Part shown: positions 10,513 through 19,184 of the stretch, piece after piece
Numbering within the stretch: position 1 is the first letter of the stretch
How the letters are laid out: the number at the start of each line of letters is the position of its first letter
Assembly: GCA_017484095.1 (NCBI GenBank)
Contig: JAFUTU010000059.1
Coordinates: 38,949-102,948 of the forward strand
Reading direction: 5' to 3'
DNA: 64,000 nucleotides
Source: Ruminococcus sp.
GTDB lineage: Bacteria > Bacillota > Clostridia > Oscillospirales > Ruminococcaceae
Program-made: the position numbers and the translations under genes
Notes under the pieces: generated by a model
Seen by the model: the letters and a program-made list of their open reading frames with translations, nothing else
What the model was told of the DNA's origin: nothing
Databases searched by the model: none

Positions 10513-10543
10513 AAAGGAGCTGTATAAGCTCCTTTTTGTTTTT
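10513..10543 (+). terminator. intrinsic terminator of rplS
   Basis: AAAGGAGCT pairs with AGCTCCTTT around a 5-base loop, followed by a T-rich run. Confidence 0.85.
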
Positions 10544-10567
10544 ATTCGCTTTTTTTGTCTGCGCGAC

Positions 10568-10596
10568 TTTACTTTTATTTAATTATGTGTTATAAG
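10568..10596 (+). promoter_or_regulatory. promoter-like sequence fused to a family A repeat
   Basis: TTTACT (10568-10573), a 17-bp spacer, TATAAG (10591-10596). Its last base begins the family A repeat. A similar block at 10661-10689 follows, so this looks like a duplicated promoter segment. Confidence 0.45.
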
Positions 10597-10616
10597 TGCT
10601 CGCAGCACGGCTGGAC
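10596..10616 (+). repeat. family A dispersed repeat, copy 1
   Basis: GTGCTCGCAGCACGGCTGG. It forms a GTGC/GCAC mini-hairpin. Related copies occur at 24782, 48023 (minus), 56334, 58255, 58457 and 60933, all intergenic. Confidence 0.7.
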
Positions 10617-10660
10617 ATCTCGCATGAAGTTGTGCATACAAGTTTTTTTGCTCACGCGAC

Positions 10661-10689
10661 TTTACAATTCTAAGATTATGTGTTATACT
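10661..10689 (+). promoter_or_regulatory. promoter of the lepB-rbgA-rnhB operon
   Basis: TTTACA (10661-10666), a 17-bp spacer ending in TGTGT (extended -10 like), then TATACT (10684-10689). Confidence 0.7.
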
Positions 10690-10751
10690 AATAGTTGGAT
10701 TGTTTTGTGCTGAGGGCACTGAATATTGATTATATGATCGGAGCGTTTGAT

Positions 10752-11390
10752 ATGGAAGATAAAAAAAGCTTCGGAGAGGTCGATCAGAAGGATATTGAAA
10801 AGGCTGCCGAGGCAGCACCCGAAGATCTCAGAGAGCCGCAGAAGGTAGATATAAAGGACGAGCTGCTTGACTGGCTCGAGTCTTTCGTGTTTGCTATGTT
10901 TATCGTTATACTTATTTTTACGTTTATTTTCAGGATAGTTCTCGTTCAGGGAGAGTCTATGAGGGACACTCTCGAAAACGGAGACAGACTGATAATATCT
11001 CACCTTAACTATACTCCCACAAAGGGTGATATCGTCGTAGTGGAGGCTAAAACGTCATTTTTCCACAAAACGATAATAAAAAGAGTTATAGGCACGGGTG
11101 GAGATAAGGTAGAGATAAACTACAATAACAATACCGTAAGTGTCAACGGCTCCGTTATAAAGGATGACGATAAGAGAGAGGTAATGCTCGATACAGGCTT
11201 CTTCGATCAGGGCTATAAGACTGATGACGGTGTTTATGAGTATACTGTACCCAAGGGCAAGATATTTGTTATGGGTGACAACAGGAACAATTCTACCGAC
11301 AGCCGAAGGCTAGGTTTTATTGATGAGGATATGGTGCTCGGCAAGGTGGTAATGAGACTGTATCCGTTCGGAAAGTTCGGAAGAGTCTGA
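10752..11390 (+). CDS. lepB: type I signal peptidase (first of two)
   Basis: 212 residues from the ATG at 10752, which has CGGAG upstream. An acidic cytoplasmic tail of about 40 residues precedes one membrane anchor (residues about 44-65). The catalytic Ser69 is in QGESMRDTL, Lys110 in TIIKRVIG, and the MGDNRNNSTDSR box is present. It removes signal peptides from exported proteins at the outer membrane face. It stops 3 bases before a second paralogue. The long charged N-terminal tail is its main difference from the neighbour. Confidence 0.95.
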   Translation: MEDKKSFGEVDQKDIEKAAEAAPEDLREPQKVDIKDELLDWLESFVFAMFIVILIFTFIFRIVLVQGESMRDTLENGDRLIISHLNYTPTKGDIVVVEAKTSFFHKTIIKRVIGTGGDKVEINYNNNTVSVNGSVIKDDDKREVMLDTGFFDQGYKTDDGVYEYTVPKGKIFVMGDNRNNSTDSRRLGFIDEDMVLGKVVMRLYPFGKFGRV

Positions 11391-11393
11391 CCT

Positions 11394-11966
11394 ATGGGCA
11401 AAAGACGAAAGAGAAAGAATCCTGCTCTCGATGCATTTCTTGACTGGTGCGAGACGATAGTGCTCGCGGTGTTTGTCGTTATACTGATGTTCACCTTTGT
11501 TTTCAGGATAGCTCACGTTTACGGGATATCTATGCAGAGCACTCTTTATGAAGGCGATGTGCTGATAATATCACACCTGTTCTACGAGCCTGAGCGCGGT
11601 GATATCATTGTGGTTAATTCATCTGTGCTGGATGAGACCATAATAAAGCGTGTGATAGCGACTGAGGGAGAGACCGTGTCGATAGACTGTAAGGACGCAT
11701 CTGTTTATGTGAACGGTGAAAAAACAGACGAGCCCTATATCTCGATGTCATCATTTGATACGGGTGCTTTCAATATGAACGATTATTTGGCATCTGTTGA
11801 CAGGTATGAATATACGGTCCCCAAGGGCTGCGTTTTCGTCCTCGGTGATAACAGAAACCATTCTACCGATTCGAGAGAGATAGGCTTTATCAGCAATGAT
11901 GAGATAGTAGGCAGGGTGTTGTTCAGAGCAGTTTCGGAGCAGCTCGGTACAGGAAAAGTGGAGTAA
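11394..11966 (+). CDS. lepB: type I signal peptidase (second of two)
   Basis: 190 residues. A short basic N-terminus (MGKRRKRKN) precedes one membrane anchor at about 20-40. Catalytic Ser46 is in YGISMQSTL, Lys85 in TIIKRVIA, and LGDNRNHSTDSR is the conserved C-terminal box. It is clearly a tandem duplicate of the preceding gene but has diverged, especially in the region between the catalytic boxes. That may mean different substrate preferences (inference). Confidence 0.95.
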   Translation: MGKRRKRKNPALDAFLDWCETIVLAVFVVILMFTFVFRIAHVYGISMQSTLYEGDVLIISHLFYEPERGDIIVVNSSVLDETIIKRVIATEGETVSIDCKDASVYVNGEKTDEPYISMSSFDTGAFNMNDYLASVDRYEYTVPKGCVFVLGDNRNHSTDSREIGFISNDEIVGRVLFRAVSEQLGTGKVE

Positions 11967-11978
11967 CAGGAGGTAATT

Positions 11979-12872
11979 ATGAGCGAGGTATCGCAGGTAC
12001 AGTGGTTCCCGGGGCATATGGCGAAAACTAGGCGCCTTATGGCTGCGAATATGAAGCTTGTAGATGCGGTCGTTGAGATGACAGATGCGCGCATACCCTA
12101 TTCCAGCCACAATCCCGAGATAGGAAAGCTCACTGCAAGAAAACCGAGACTGATAGTGCTCAACAAGGCTGATGCTGCCGACCCTGATGTCACACAGCAG
12201 TGGCTTGACTGGTTCGCAAAAAAGAATATGTGCGCTCTTGCGGCTGACTGCAAAAGCGGCAAAAATATAAATAAGTTCTATCCTAAGCTAAGAGAGCTTC
12301 TGGCTGACGATATAGAGAAATGGAACGATAAGGGTATGAAGGGCAGGCCTATAAGGATAATGATCTGCGGCATACCGAACGTGGGAAAGTCTTCTCTTAT
12401 CAACAGGCTGGCAGGGTCAAGGCTGGCTAAGGTGGAGGACAGACCCGGAGTTACCAGAGGAAAGCAGTGGGTAAAGCTCAATGATGGAGTAGAGCTGCTT
12501 GATATGCCGGGTGTTCTCTGGCCAAAGTTTGAAGATAAGCTTGTTGGTGAGAGACTGGCGTTCACAGGTGCTGTAAAAGATCAGATAATGGATACCGAGT
12601 ATCTTGCGTGCAGACTGCTCGAATACCTGTATGAGAATTATCCTCAACTGCTGACCCACAGATACGCGATAGACCTTTCTGGAATTGAGATGCCCGAGGA
12701 CGATGCCCAGGGCTGCACAGTCGGGTTTGAGCTGCTTGAGAGAGTCGGCAAAAAGAGAGGGTTTCTTGTTCGAGGCGGTGAGATAAACACCGAGAGAGCA
12801 GCTGCTACCGTTCTCGATGAATACAGAGCAGGCAAGATAGGCAGGCTTTCTCTGGAAAAGCCTAAGGGGTAA
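11979..12872 (+). CDS. rbgA: ribosome biogenesis GTPase RbgA (YlqF)
   Basis: 297 residues. It has circularly permuted GTPase motifs: NKAD (G4) near residue 62, then GIPNVGKSS (G1) near residue 125, then DMPGVLWPK (G3). The N-terminal QWFPGHMAK is the YlqF signature. RbgA promotes late 50S subunit assembly. It sits between signal peptidase and rnhB, as in Bacillus and many Clostridia. It starts after AGGAGGT. Confidence 0.96.
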   Translation: MSEVSQVQWFPGHMAKTRRLMAANMKLVDAVVEMTDARIPYSSHNPEIGKLTARKPRLIVLNKADAADPDVTQQWLDWFAKKNMCALAADCKSGKNINKFYPKLRELLADDIEKWNDKGMKGRPIRIMICGIPNVGKSSLINRLAGSRLAKVEDRPGVTRGKQWVKLNDGVELLDMPGVLWPKFEDKLVGERLAFTGAVKDQIMDTEYLACRLLEYLYENYPQLLTHRYAIDLSGIEMPEDDAQGCTVGFELLERVGKKRGFLVRGGEINTERAAATVLDEYRAGKIGRLSLEKPKG

Positions 12873-12876
12873 CGAT

Positions 12877-13491
12877 ATGAACGAGCTTTATGAGTTTGAC
12901 CGTCAATGGCGGAAAGAATATGCGCTGGTGTGCGGCTGTGATGAAGCGGGAAGAGGCCCCCTTGCAGGCGATGTGTTTGCAGCGGCAGTCATCTTTGATG
13001 AAGATACTGTGATCGAGGGCATAAATGACAGCAAAAAGCTTTCTGAGAAGAAAAGAGAGCTGCTGTTTGATGAGATAAAGCAAAAGGCAAAGGCATGGGC
13101 GATAGCTACAGCGTCTGTGCAGGAGATAGAGGAGCTCAATATCCTCAACTGTGCGATGCTTGCGATGAAAAGAGCTGTTGGGCAGCTTGGCATAACGCCG
13201 GACATATGTCTAATTGACGGCAACAAGGTGCCGTCGGGGCTGCCATGCGGTTCGCAGTACGTTATCAAGGGCGATGCTAAAAGCCAGTCGATAGCGGCGG
13301 CTTCTATACTTGCGAAGGTTGCGAGAGACAGATATATGAAAGAGCTCGCCGAGAAATATCCTCAGTATCAGTTTGAAAAGCATAAGGGCTACGGCACAAA
13401 GCTGCATTATCAGATGATAGATGAGTTCGGGCCAAGCGAGATACACAGAATGAGCTTTCTGAAAAAGTATTATGATAAGAAAACAAAATGA
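12877..13491 (+). CDS. rnhB: ribonuclease HII
   Basis: 204 residues. The catalytic motif CGCDEAGRGPLAGDV is near residue 23 (Asp-Glu), and ASILAKVARDRYM and EKHKGYGTKLH follow. It cleaves RNA in RNA-DNA hybrids and single ribonucleotides in DNA. It starts 4 bases after rbgA and overlaps the next gene by 20 bases. Confidence 0.96.
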   Translation: MNELYEFDRQWRKEYALVCGCDEAGRGPLAGDVFAAAVIFDEDTVIEGINDSKKLSEKKRELLFDEIKQKAKAWAIATASVQEIEELNILNCAMLAMKRAVGQLGITPDICLIDGNKVPSGLPCGSQYVIKGDAKSQSIAAASILAKVARDRYMKELAEKYPQYQFEKHKGYGTKLHYQMIDEFGPSEIHRMSFLKKYYDKKTK

Positions 13492-13867
13492 GCCTATAGA
13501 TCACAGCTCTCTGAGAGCAAGGGGAAGCATCGGCGAAAATGCCGTATGTGCTTTTCTTGTGAGGCATGGCTATGAGATAACAGACAGAAATTTCACTGTT
13601 AAAGGCGGTGAGATAGATATAATCGCCCGAAAGGGAGAGATGCTCTGCTTTGTAGAGGTAAAGTCACGAAGAGAGGATCCGCTGACTGAGGGTGAGGTCG
13701 CAGTCGATACTGCTAAAAGGCGGCATATAATTTATGCAGCACAGAGATATCTCGAGCGTATCGGCAGAGAATATGATTGCCGCTTCGATGTGGCGGTGGT
13801 AACGCTTAAAGAAAATACAGTCTCGCATCTGAAATATTATGTTTCTGCTTTTGATGCGAGTAAATAA
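13472..13867 (+). CDS. yraN: YraN / UPF0102 family protein
   Basis: 131 residues. The core GGEIDIIARKGEMLCFVEVKSRRED is split here as GGEIDIIA and FVEVKSR, an endonuclease-like (PD-(D/E)XK-type) signature with Asp, Glu and Lys. The family has no firmly assigned function but is nearly always next to rnhB, as here (20-base overlap). The N-terminal 18 residues are poorly conserved, so a later start is possible. Confidence 0.9.
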   Translation: MIRKQNEPIDHSSLRARGSIGENAVCAFLVRHGYEITDRNFTVKGGEIDIIARKGEMLCFVEVKSRREDPLTEGEVAVDTAKRRHIIYAAQRYLERIGREYDCRFDVAVVTLKENTVSHLKYYVSAFDASK

Positions 13868-13887
13868 TTACGGAAGGGTTGAGTGTT

Positions 13888-15378
13888 ATGAATTACAGGA
13901 GCACAAGAAACAATGAGGTAAAGGTAGAATCTGCACAGGCTATCGCGCAGGGTATCTCTGAGGACGGCGGACTGTTCGTTCCCGATTCGATACCTGCGAT
14001 CACCAATGAGGATATAGCTGCCCTTGGAGATATGAGCTACAGGGACAGAGCTTTGTTCGTATTCTCAAAATTTCTGACAGACTATACCGAGGCAGAGATC
14101 AGATACTGCGTAGACGGCGCTTACAACACAAAGAACTTTGATTCCGACAATATAGCTGAGCTGGCTCACCTGTTTGACGGAACATATATGCTCGAGCTCT
14201 GGCACGGACCTACCTGTGCATTCAAGGATATGGCTCTTCAGATACTGCCGTATCTGCTCACAACAGCTATAAAGAAGCTCGGCGTTGACAAGAAGGTAGT
14301 TATCCTTGTTGCTACGTCAGGTGATACGGGTAAGGCAGCTCTTGAAGGTTTTAAGGACGTAGAGGGCACCGAGATACTTGTGTTCTATCCTCAGGACGGC
14401 GTATCTGCAATGCAGAAAAAACAGATGACGACCCAGGACGGAGAGAATGTAGGCGTTTGTGCTATAAAGGGCAACTTTGATGACGCTCAGAACGGTGTTA
14501 AGGCTATCTTTACAAACACTGATATCGCAAAGACACTTTCCGATAACGGTATGATGTTCTCTTCTGCGAACTCTATCAACTGGGGCAGACTTGCACCGCA
14601 GATAATCTACTATGTATCCACTTACGCACAGCTCGTCAAAGACGGCGAGATCGCCCTCGGCGATAAGATAAATGTGGTAGTTCCTACAGGCAACTTCGGC
14701 AATATCCTTGCTGCATATTATGCAAAGCATATGGGTATACCTGTCAACAAGCTTATCTGCGCATCTAATGCAAACAATGTACTTACCGATTTTATCACAA
14801 CAGGTATCTATGACAGGAACCGTCCGTTCCATACGACGATATCACCGTCAATGGATATACTTATCTCTTCAAATCTTGAAAGACTTCTCTATCACCTTAC
14901 TGACGGAAATGACGCTCAGATCAGAGAATGGTTCGGCGCACTTGCAAAAGAGGGAAGATACGAGGTCTCCGATGAAGTTAAGAAGGCTCTCTCTGAGGAG
15001 TTTTATGCAGGCTTCTGCGATGACTCTCAGACCAAGGAGTGCATAAAGAATATTTACGATCAGTATTCCTATACCTGCGATACACACACCGCTGTTGCAG
15101 TTAAGGTTTATCAGGATTATAAAGCAGCAACAGGCGATGACACAAAGACTGTTATCGCATCAACAGCAAGCCCTTATAAGTTCTCTGGCTCTGTTCTCAG
15201 TGCAATAGGAGAAGATACAGCAGCTGATGAGTTCGCTCTCGTTGAAAAGCTCGCAGAGGTATCCAAGCTGCCTGTGCCTGCATCTCTTGCTGCGCTTAAA
15301 GACAAGGCAGTTCGATTTGATAAAACTGTTGACAAATCTGAGATGAAGGACTATGTATTTGAGACCTTAGGCTGCTGA
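13888..15378 (+). CDS. thrC: threonine synthase
   Basis: 496 residues from the ATG at 13888 (MNYRSTRN), with GGAAGGG upstream. The PLP lysine is in HGPTCAFKDMALQ; a phosphate-binding stretch (VPTGNFGNILAAYYAK) follows. It converts O-phosphohomoserine to threonine in the cytoplasm. The length and N-terminus fit the longer fungal/E. coli-like class. No other threonine genes are nearby. Confidence 0.95.
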   Translation: MNYRSTRNNEVKVESAQAIAQGISEDGGLFVPDSIPAITNEDIAALGDMSYRDRALFVFSKFLTDYTEAEIRYCVDGAYNTKNFDSDNIAELAHLFDGTYMLELWHGPTCAFKDMALQILPYLLTTAIKKLGVDKKVVILVATSGDTGKAALEGFKDVEGTEILVFYPQDGVSAMQKKQMTTQDGENVGVCAIKGNFDDAQNGVKAIFTNTDIAKTLSDNGMMFSSANSINWGRLAPQIIYYVSTYAQLVKDGEIALGDKINVVVPTGNFGNILAAYYAKHMGIPVNKLICASNANNVLTDFITTGIYDRNRPFHTTISPSMDILISSNLERLLYHLTDGNDAQIREWFGALAKEGRYEVSDEVKKALSEEFYAGFCDDSQTKECIKNIYDQYSYTCDTHTAVAVKVYQDYKAATGDDTKTVIASTASPYKFSGSVLSAIGEDTAADEFALVEKLAEVSKLPVPASLAALKDKAVRFDKTVDKSEMKDYVFETLGC

Positions 15379-15379
15379 T

Positions 15380-16039
15380 ATGAAACGAAAAGAATCGTTT
15401 CGTGAAAACTGGCAGACTATGCCCGATCAGGACCTGAAAAGGATATATAACAGTCGTAAGAGCTCACGAATGTTCTATGCTTCGATTACTTTGGTCGTGC
15501 TATTTTTCGTGGCTCTGGGCTACGGCTTTATGGGCTGGGTGTCGTTTCTGGGTTCTCTGTATGTTCAGTTCAGGCAGGTAAGCAACGAAACTGCGGGAAT
15601 AATTTATTATGCTGCGTTTTTTGCAGCAGGCTGTCTTATCAGCATTGCTGACAGCAAGACCCTGTGGCATATACTGCTTCCTGTTCCGATATCGGCGGTT
15701 CTTGTGTTTGTGATATTCTGGTACTTCTCGGCTGAAGCACTTGTGCTTGAATTTTTGCTTGCCGTATTCTATTTAAGGCTCAGGGTGCTGGTAAGAGATA
15801 TAGATTTTCTGAAGAGACTTCCAAGCTACCCTTTTGAAGGCCACAGAGACTATTCTCGGATGAATGCGATGTCTCAGAAAGAGCAGCTGAAGCAGCTTGA
15901 AATTGCTCTGAACGGTGCAAGGTCAACAGGCTATGAGCATATATTCACTGACAGTAAGGAAGAGCTTGAAAAGCCTAAAACTGATGACAATAAGGAGGAG
16001 CATTTCCAGCAGCATAAGATGTGGTACGGAGAGAGATAA
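15380..16039 (+). CDS. uncharacterised membrane protein
   Basis: 219 residues that I do not recognise. A basic N-terminus is followed by about four hydrophobic segments (roughly residues 32-55, 70-88, 92-115 and 116-135) and a charged cytoplasmic tail with KEQLKQLEIALNGARSTGYEHIF. It starts one base after the thrC stop codon, so it is probably co-transcribed. No catalytic motif is visible. Confidence 0.75.
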   Translation: MKRKESFRENWQTMPDQDLKRIYNSRKSSRMFYASITLVVLFFVALGYGFMGWVSFLGSLYVQFRQVSNETAGIIYYAAFFAAGCLISIADSKTLWHILLPVPISAVLVFVIFWYFSAEALVLEFLLAVFYLRLRVLVRDIDFLKRLPSYPFEGHRDYSRMNAMSQKEQLKQLEIALNGARSTGYEHIFTDSKEELEKPKTDDNKEEHFQQHKMWYGER

Positions 16040-16066
16040 AAAACAGACCCCGAAGGGTCTGTTCAT
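16037..16066 (-). terminator. terminator of the DUF1540 gene
   Basis: CAGACCC-CGAA-GGGTCTG (16044-16061). On the minus strand it is followed by TTTTTTAT, so it mainly serves the DUF1540 gene. It may also stop read-through from the plus strand. Confidence 0.8.
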
Positions 16067-16224
16067 CAGTCTTTGGCTTCAAATGTCTTACAGACTGTTT
16101 CGTCGCAGCAGCCGGGCTCCTGGCAGGTGCCGCTGACATCAATGGAATGTGCTGTACATTCTCTGCAGTCTTTGTTGTAAATGCAGCTCTCAACGCTGCA
16201 GTGGATGCCGTGTCCGTCTTTCAT
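16066..16224 (-). CDS. DUF1540 domain-containing small Cys-rich protein
   Basis: 52 residues from the ATG at 16224 (MKDGHGIHCSVESC), with AAGGAGATGATATCT upstream. Eight cysteines are spaced as in DUF1540 (CSVESCIYN, CRECTAHSIDV, C..PGCC, C), which suggests metal binding. The function is unknown. An open frame extends to 16344, but the strong ribosome site fixes the shorter start. Confidence 0.88.
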   Translation of the reverse strand: MKDGHGIHCSVESCIYNKDCRECTAHSIDVSGTCQEPGCCDETVCKTFEAKD

Positions 16225-16250
16225 AGATATCATCTCCTTTCGGTTATGAC

Positions 16251-16368
16251 ATAATATCAGCAAGCTGATATTATAGTTTATTATAATGCCCTCGCAGATA
16301 CGCAGACAGAGATCTGCTCCCTGCGTATCGGGCGAATATATCATAACGCTCTGCTTTTATGATATATT
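16251..16368. repeat. three consecutive hairpins in a divergent intergenic region
   Basis: Hairpins: AATATCAGC/GCTGATATT (about 16253-16272), GATACGCAG/CTGCGTATC (about 16297-16329) and AATATATCATAA/TTATGATATATT (about 16333-16367). They lie between the divergent DUF1540 and phosphoesterase genes and may be operators or leader structures. Confidence 0.5.
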
Positions 16369-16409
16369 ATCCGCAAAATTATAAAAAATATTCAGTCAGG
16401 GGTGATACT

Positions 16410-17120
16410 TTGAGTCTTTTTGTAATAGCCGATCTTCATCTTTCGTTGGGGGTCAACAAGCCAATGGATATTTTCGGCGGCTGGAAGGATCATGTTGCAA
16501 GACTTGAAGAGAACTGGCAGGCAAAGGTAAAGCCCGATGACACTGTTGTGATACCCGGTGATATATCGTGGGGCATGAATTATGAGCAGTCCAAAGCTGA
16601 TTTTGCTTTTATCGACAGATTAAACGGCATAAAGATCATCTCAAAGGGCAATCATGATTATTGGTGGGAGACAAAGACCAAGACAGAACGCTTTTTCAAG
16701 GAGAACGGCTTTGAAACACTTCATATCCTGCATAATAATCATTACAGATACGGCAATATCGGCATATGCGGCACAAGAGGCTGGATAAATGAGCCCGATG
16801 AACCGTCTGATGCGAAGGTGCTCGCAAGAGAGGCAGGACGCCTCAGAATGTCGATAGAATCTGCGCTTACGGAAGGTCTTGAGCCTGTGGCGTTCCTGCA
16901 TTATCCGCCTGTTTACGGTTCAAGCTGCAATTATGATATGCTCGATGTGCTGCACCAATACAAAGTAAAAAGATGCTATTACGGTCACCTGCACGGAAAC
17001 GCACATAATTATGCTATAAACGGGCAGCGTGATGGCATTGAATACAGGCTTATTGCAAGCGATTTTTTGCAATTTGACCCATTGGATATATCAGAAATTG
17101 TGCAAAGTGACAATTTATAA
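16410..17120 (+). CDS. calcineurin-like metallophosphoesterase (COG1768 type)
   Basis: 236 residues from a TTG start at 16410 (SLFVIADLHL), with AGGGGTGAT upstream; the upstream open frame has no ribosome site. Metal-binding motifs appear in order: ADLHL, GDISWGMN, KGNHDYWW, AFLHYPP and GHLHG. The sequence matches the predicted phosphohydrolase group COG1768, substrate unknown. It is cytoplasmic, with no signal peptide. Confidence 0.87.
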   Translation: MSLFVIADLHLSLGVNKPMDIFGGWKDHVARLEENWQAKVKPDDTVVIPGDISWGMNYEQSKADFAFIDRLNGIKIISKGNHDYWWETKTKTERFFKENGFETLHILHNNHYRYGNIGICGTRGWINEPDEPSDAKVLAREAGRLRMSIESALTEGLEPVAFLHYPPVYGSSCNYDMLDVLHQYKVKRCYYGHLHGNAHNYAINGQRDGIEYRLIASDFLQFDPLDISEIVQSDNL

Positions 17121-17151
17121 AAAAATGCTGGAAATCAATATCAATATATGT

Positions 17152-17157
17152 TATAAT
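17152..17157 (+). promoter_or_regulatory. -10 box of the tig-clpPX promoter
   Basis: TATAAT at 17152-17157 with a poor -35 (TGGAAA). The leader to tig (about 70 nt) contains a small dyad GATCCTATCGGATAG. Confidence 0.45.
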
Positions 17158-17230
17158 ATCTAGGATACTTTTGTTGGCGTTAATTGCCATATCGAAAGAT
17201 CCTATCGGATAGTAATGGAGGAAGATCAAA

Positions 17231-18511
17231 ATGAGTTTAAAAGCAACAAACAATGTAGCGACCAATAAATATGAGCTGGAGATCGAGGTCTCGGCTGAGG
17301 ATTTTGAGGCGGCACTTCAGAAGGCATACTTAAAGGCAAGAAAGAATATCCAGATGCCCGGTTTCCGTAAGGGCAAGGCTCCCAGAAAGCTTATCGAGAG
17401 AGAGTACGGTGAGCAGGTGTTCTTTGAGGATGCTGTAAATCTTATTTATGCTGATGTCGTAAATGATGCAGTTAAGGAATCAGGACTTGAGCTTGTAACA
17501 CGTCCCGAGGTCGAGGTGACAGATGTAAGCAAGGCAGAGGGCGTAAAGATCAAGGCTACCTGCGTTACAAAGCCTGAGGTAGATATCAAGGATTATAAGG
17601 GCATCGAGGCAACAAAGACCGTTAAGGAAGTTACAGATGAGGATATAGATGCTCAGCTCAATTCTCTTAGAGAGAAGAACGTTACGGTTGAGACTATTGA
17701 CGACAGAGCTGCCGAGAACGGCGATGACGTTGTGATCGACTTTGAAGGCTTCAAGGACGGCGTTGCGTTTGACGGCGGAAAGGCTGAGGATTTCACTCTC
17801 AACCTTGGCAGCGGACAGTTCATCCCGGGCTTTGAGGATCAGATCGTTGGTCACAATGCAGGAGAGTCATTCGATATCAATGTAACCTTCCCCGAGGAGT
17901 ATCAGGTCGAGGAGCTCAAGGGAGCACCTGCCGTATTCAAGATAAACCTCAAGAGCATCTCAAAGAAGGTACTGCCTGAGATAGATGATGATATGGTCAA
18001 GGATTCGACAGAGTTCGACACACTTGAGGAATACAAGGCTGACGTAAGAAAGAAGCTCGAGGAGGCTAACGAGAAGCAGGCTGAGAACGAGGCTGAGTCG
18101 GCAATTTATGATGTAGTCATCGAAAAGCTTGAGGGCGAGATTCCTCAGGAAATGTATGATAACAGAGTGAATGAAATGGTTCAGGAGCTCGAGCAGAGAC
18201 TGCGTCCGCAGGGCATCACTCTTGACCTTTACCTCCAGTATACAGGCCAGACCCTTGAAACCGTTAAGAAGGCTTATGAGGAGCAGGCTGTTAAGCAGGT
18301 AAAGCTCAGACTTGCGCTTGAGAAGATAGCACAGCTCGAAAACATCGAGGTCTCCGATGATGAGGTGAACGAGGAGCTCACCAAGATGTCGGAGCAGTAC
18401 GGTGTAGAGGCAGAGCAGATCAAGCAGATCGTTGCGCTTGAAGACCTCAGAAGAGATGTTGCAGTCGGCAAGGCAGCAGAGCTCGTAAAGGACAGCGCAG
18501 TTATAAAGTAA
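17231..18511 (+). CDS. tig: trigger factor (ribosome-associated chaperone/prolyl isomerase)
   Basis: 426 residues, normal length. The ribosome-binding signature MPGFRKGKAP is near residue 39. An FKBP-type isomerase domain occupies about residues 150-235 (GDDVVIDFEGFKDG). The helical C-terminal chaperone arms follow. It receives nascent chains at the exit tunnel. It heads the tig-clpP-clpX operon and starts after GGAGGAAG. Confidence 0.97.
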   Translation: MSLKATNNVATNKYELEIEVSAEDFEAALQKAYLKARKNIQMPGFRKGKAPRKLIEREYGEQVFFEDAVNLIYADVVNDAVKESGLELVTRPEVEVTDVSKAEGVKIKATCVTKPEVDIKDYKGIEATKTVKEVTDEDIDAQLNSLREKNVTVETIDDRAAENGDDVVIDFEGFKDGVAFDGGKAEDFTLNLGSGQFIPGFEDQIVGHNAGESFDINVTFPEEYQVEELKGAPAVFKINLKSISKKVLPEIDDDMVKDSTEFDTLEEYKADVRKKLEEANEKQAENEAESAIYDVVIEKLEGEIPQEMYDNRVNEMVQELEQRLRPQGITLDLYLQYTGQTLETVKKAYEEQAVKQVKLRLALEKIAQLENIEVSDDEVNEELTKMSEQYGVEAEQIKQIVALEDLRRDVAVGKAAELVKDSAVIK

Positions 18512-18520
18512 TCATGTCGA

Positions 18521-18550
18521 TTTCGCTCGCATTTAATCGTGCGGGCGAAA
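18521..18550 (+). terminator. hairpin between tig and clpP (weak terminator/attenuator)
   Basis: TTTCGCTCGCA pairs with TGCGGGCGAAA (one G-U). It is followed by AATATATC rather than a T run, so read-through into clpP is likely. It may set the tig:clpP ratio or act as an RNA processing point. Confidence 0.5.
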
Positions 18551-18575
18551 AATATATCTCAAGGAGGCAACTAAT

Positions 18576-19166
18576 ATGGCATTGATCCCTTATGTAGTAG
18601 AACAGACCAGCAGAGGCGAGAGAAGCTACGACATTTTTTCAAGACTTCTCAACGACCGTATAATAATGCTCTGCGATCAGATAGACGATGCAGTGGCAAG
18701 CGTTGTAGTGGCACAGCTGCTTTATCTTGAAGGTCAGGATCCTGAAAAGGATATAGACCTCTATATAAACAGCCCGGGAGGAGTTATTACTGCAGGTATG
18801 GCTATATATGATACTATGCAGTATATCAAGTGTGATGTCTCCACCATATGTATAGGAATGGCAGCTTCTATGGGTTCGTTCCTGCTGTCATCCGGTGCTA
18901 AGGGCAAGCGCTTTGCTCTTCCCAACAGCGAGATACTGATCCACCAGCCACTTATAGGAGGTGGCGGCCTTTCTGGACAGTGTACAGATATAAAGATACA
19001 CTCTGACCATATGGTTAGGACCAGAGAAAAGCTCAATACGATACTTTCTCAGAATACGGGAAAATCTATCGAGCAGATAAATGCCGACACCGAGCGTGAC
19101 AACTACCTCACTGCACAGGAGGCAATGGAATACGGCCTTATTGACAAGGTGATAACTAACAGATGA
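18576..19166 (+). CDS. clpP: ATP-dependent Clp protease proteolytic subunit
   Basis: 196 residues. The catalytic Ser98 is in [11 protein letters not shown] and His123 in [11 protein letters not shown], with the Asp expected near 172. It forms the barrel-shaped peptidase that works with ClpX. It has a strong AAGGAGGC ribosome site and lies directly upstream of clpX. Confidence 0.98.
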   Translation: MALIPYVVEQTSRGERSYDIFSRLLNDRIIMLCDQIDDAVASVVVAQLLYLEGQDPEKDIDLYINSPGGVITAGMAIYDTMQYIKCDVSTICIGMAASMGSFLLSSGAKGKRFALPNSEILIHQPLIGGGGLSGQCTDIKIHSDHMVRTREKLNTILSQNTGKSIEQINADTERDNYLTAQEAMEYGLIDKVITNR

Positions 19167-19184
19167 TAGAAGCTGGTGAGATAA

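Noticed and set aside
14317..14832. Long minus-strand open frame inside thrC
   Set aside because: It is antisense to a well-conserved gene in a codon-biased region and has no ribosome site; such frames are common opposite real genes here.
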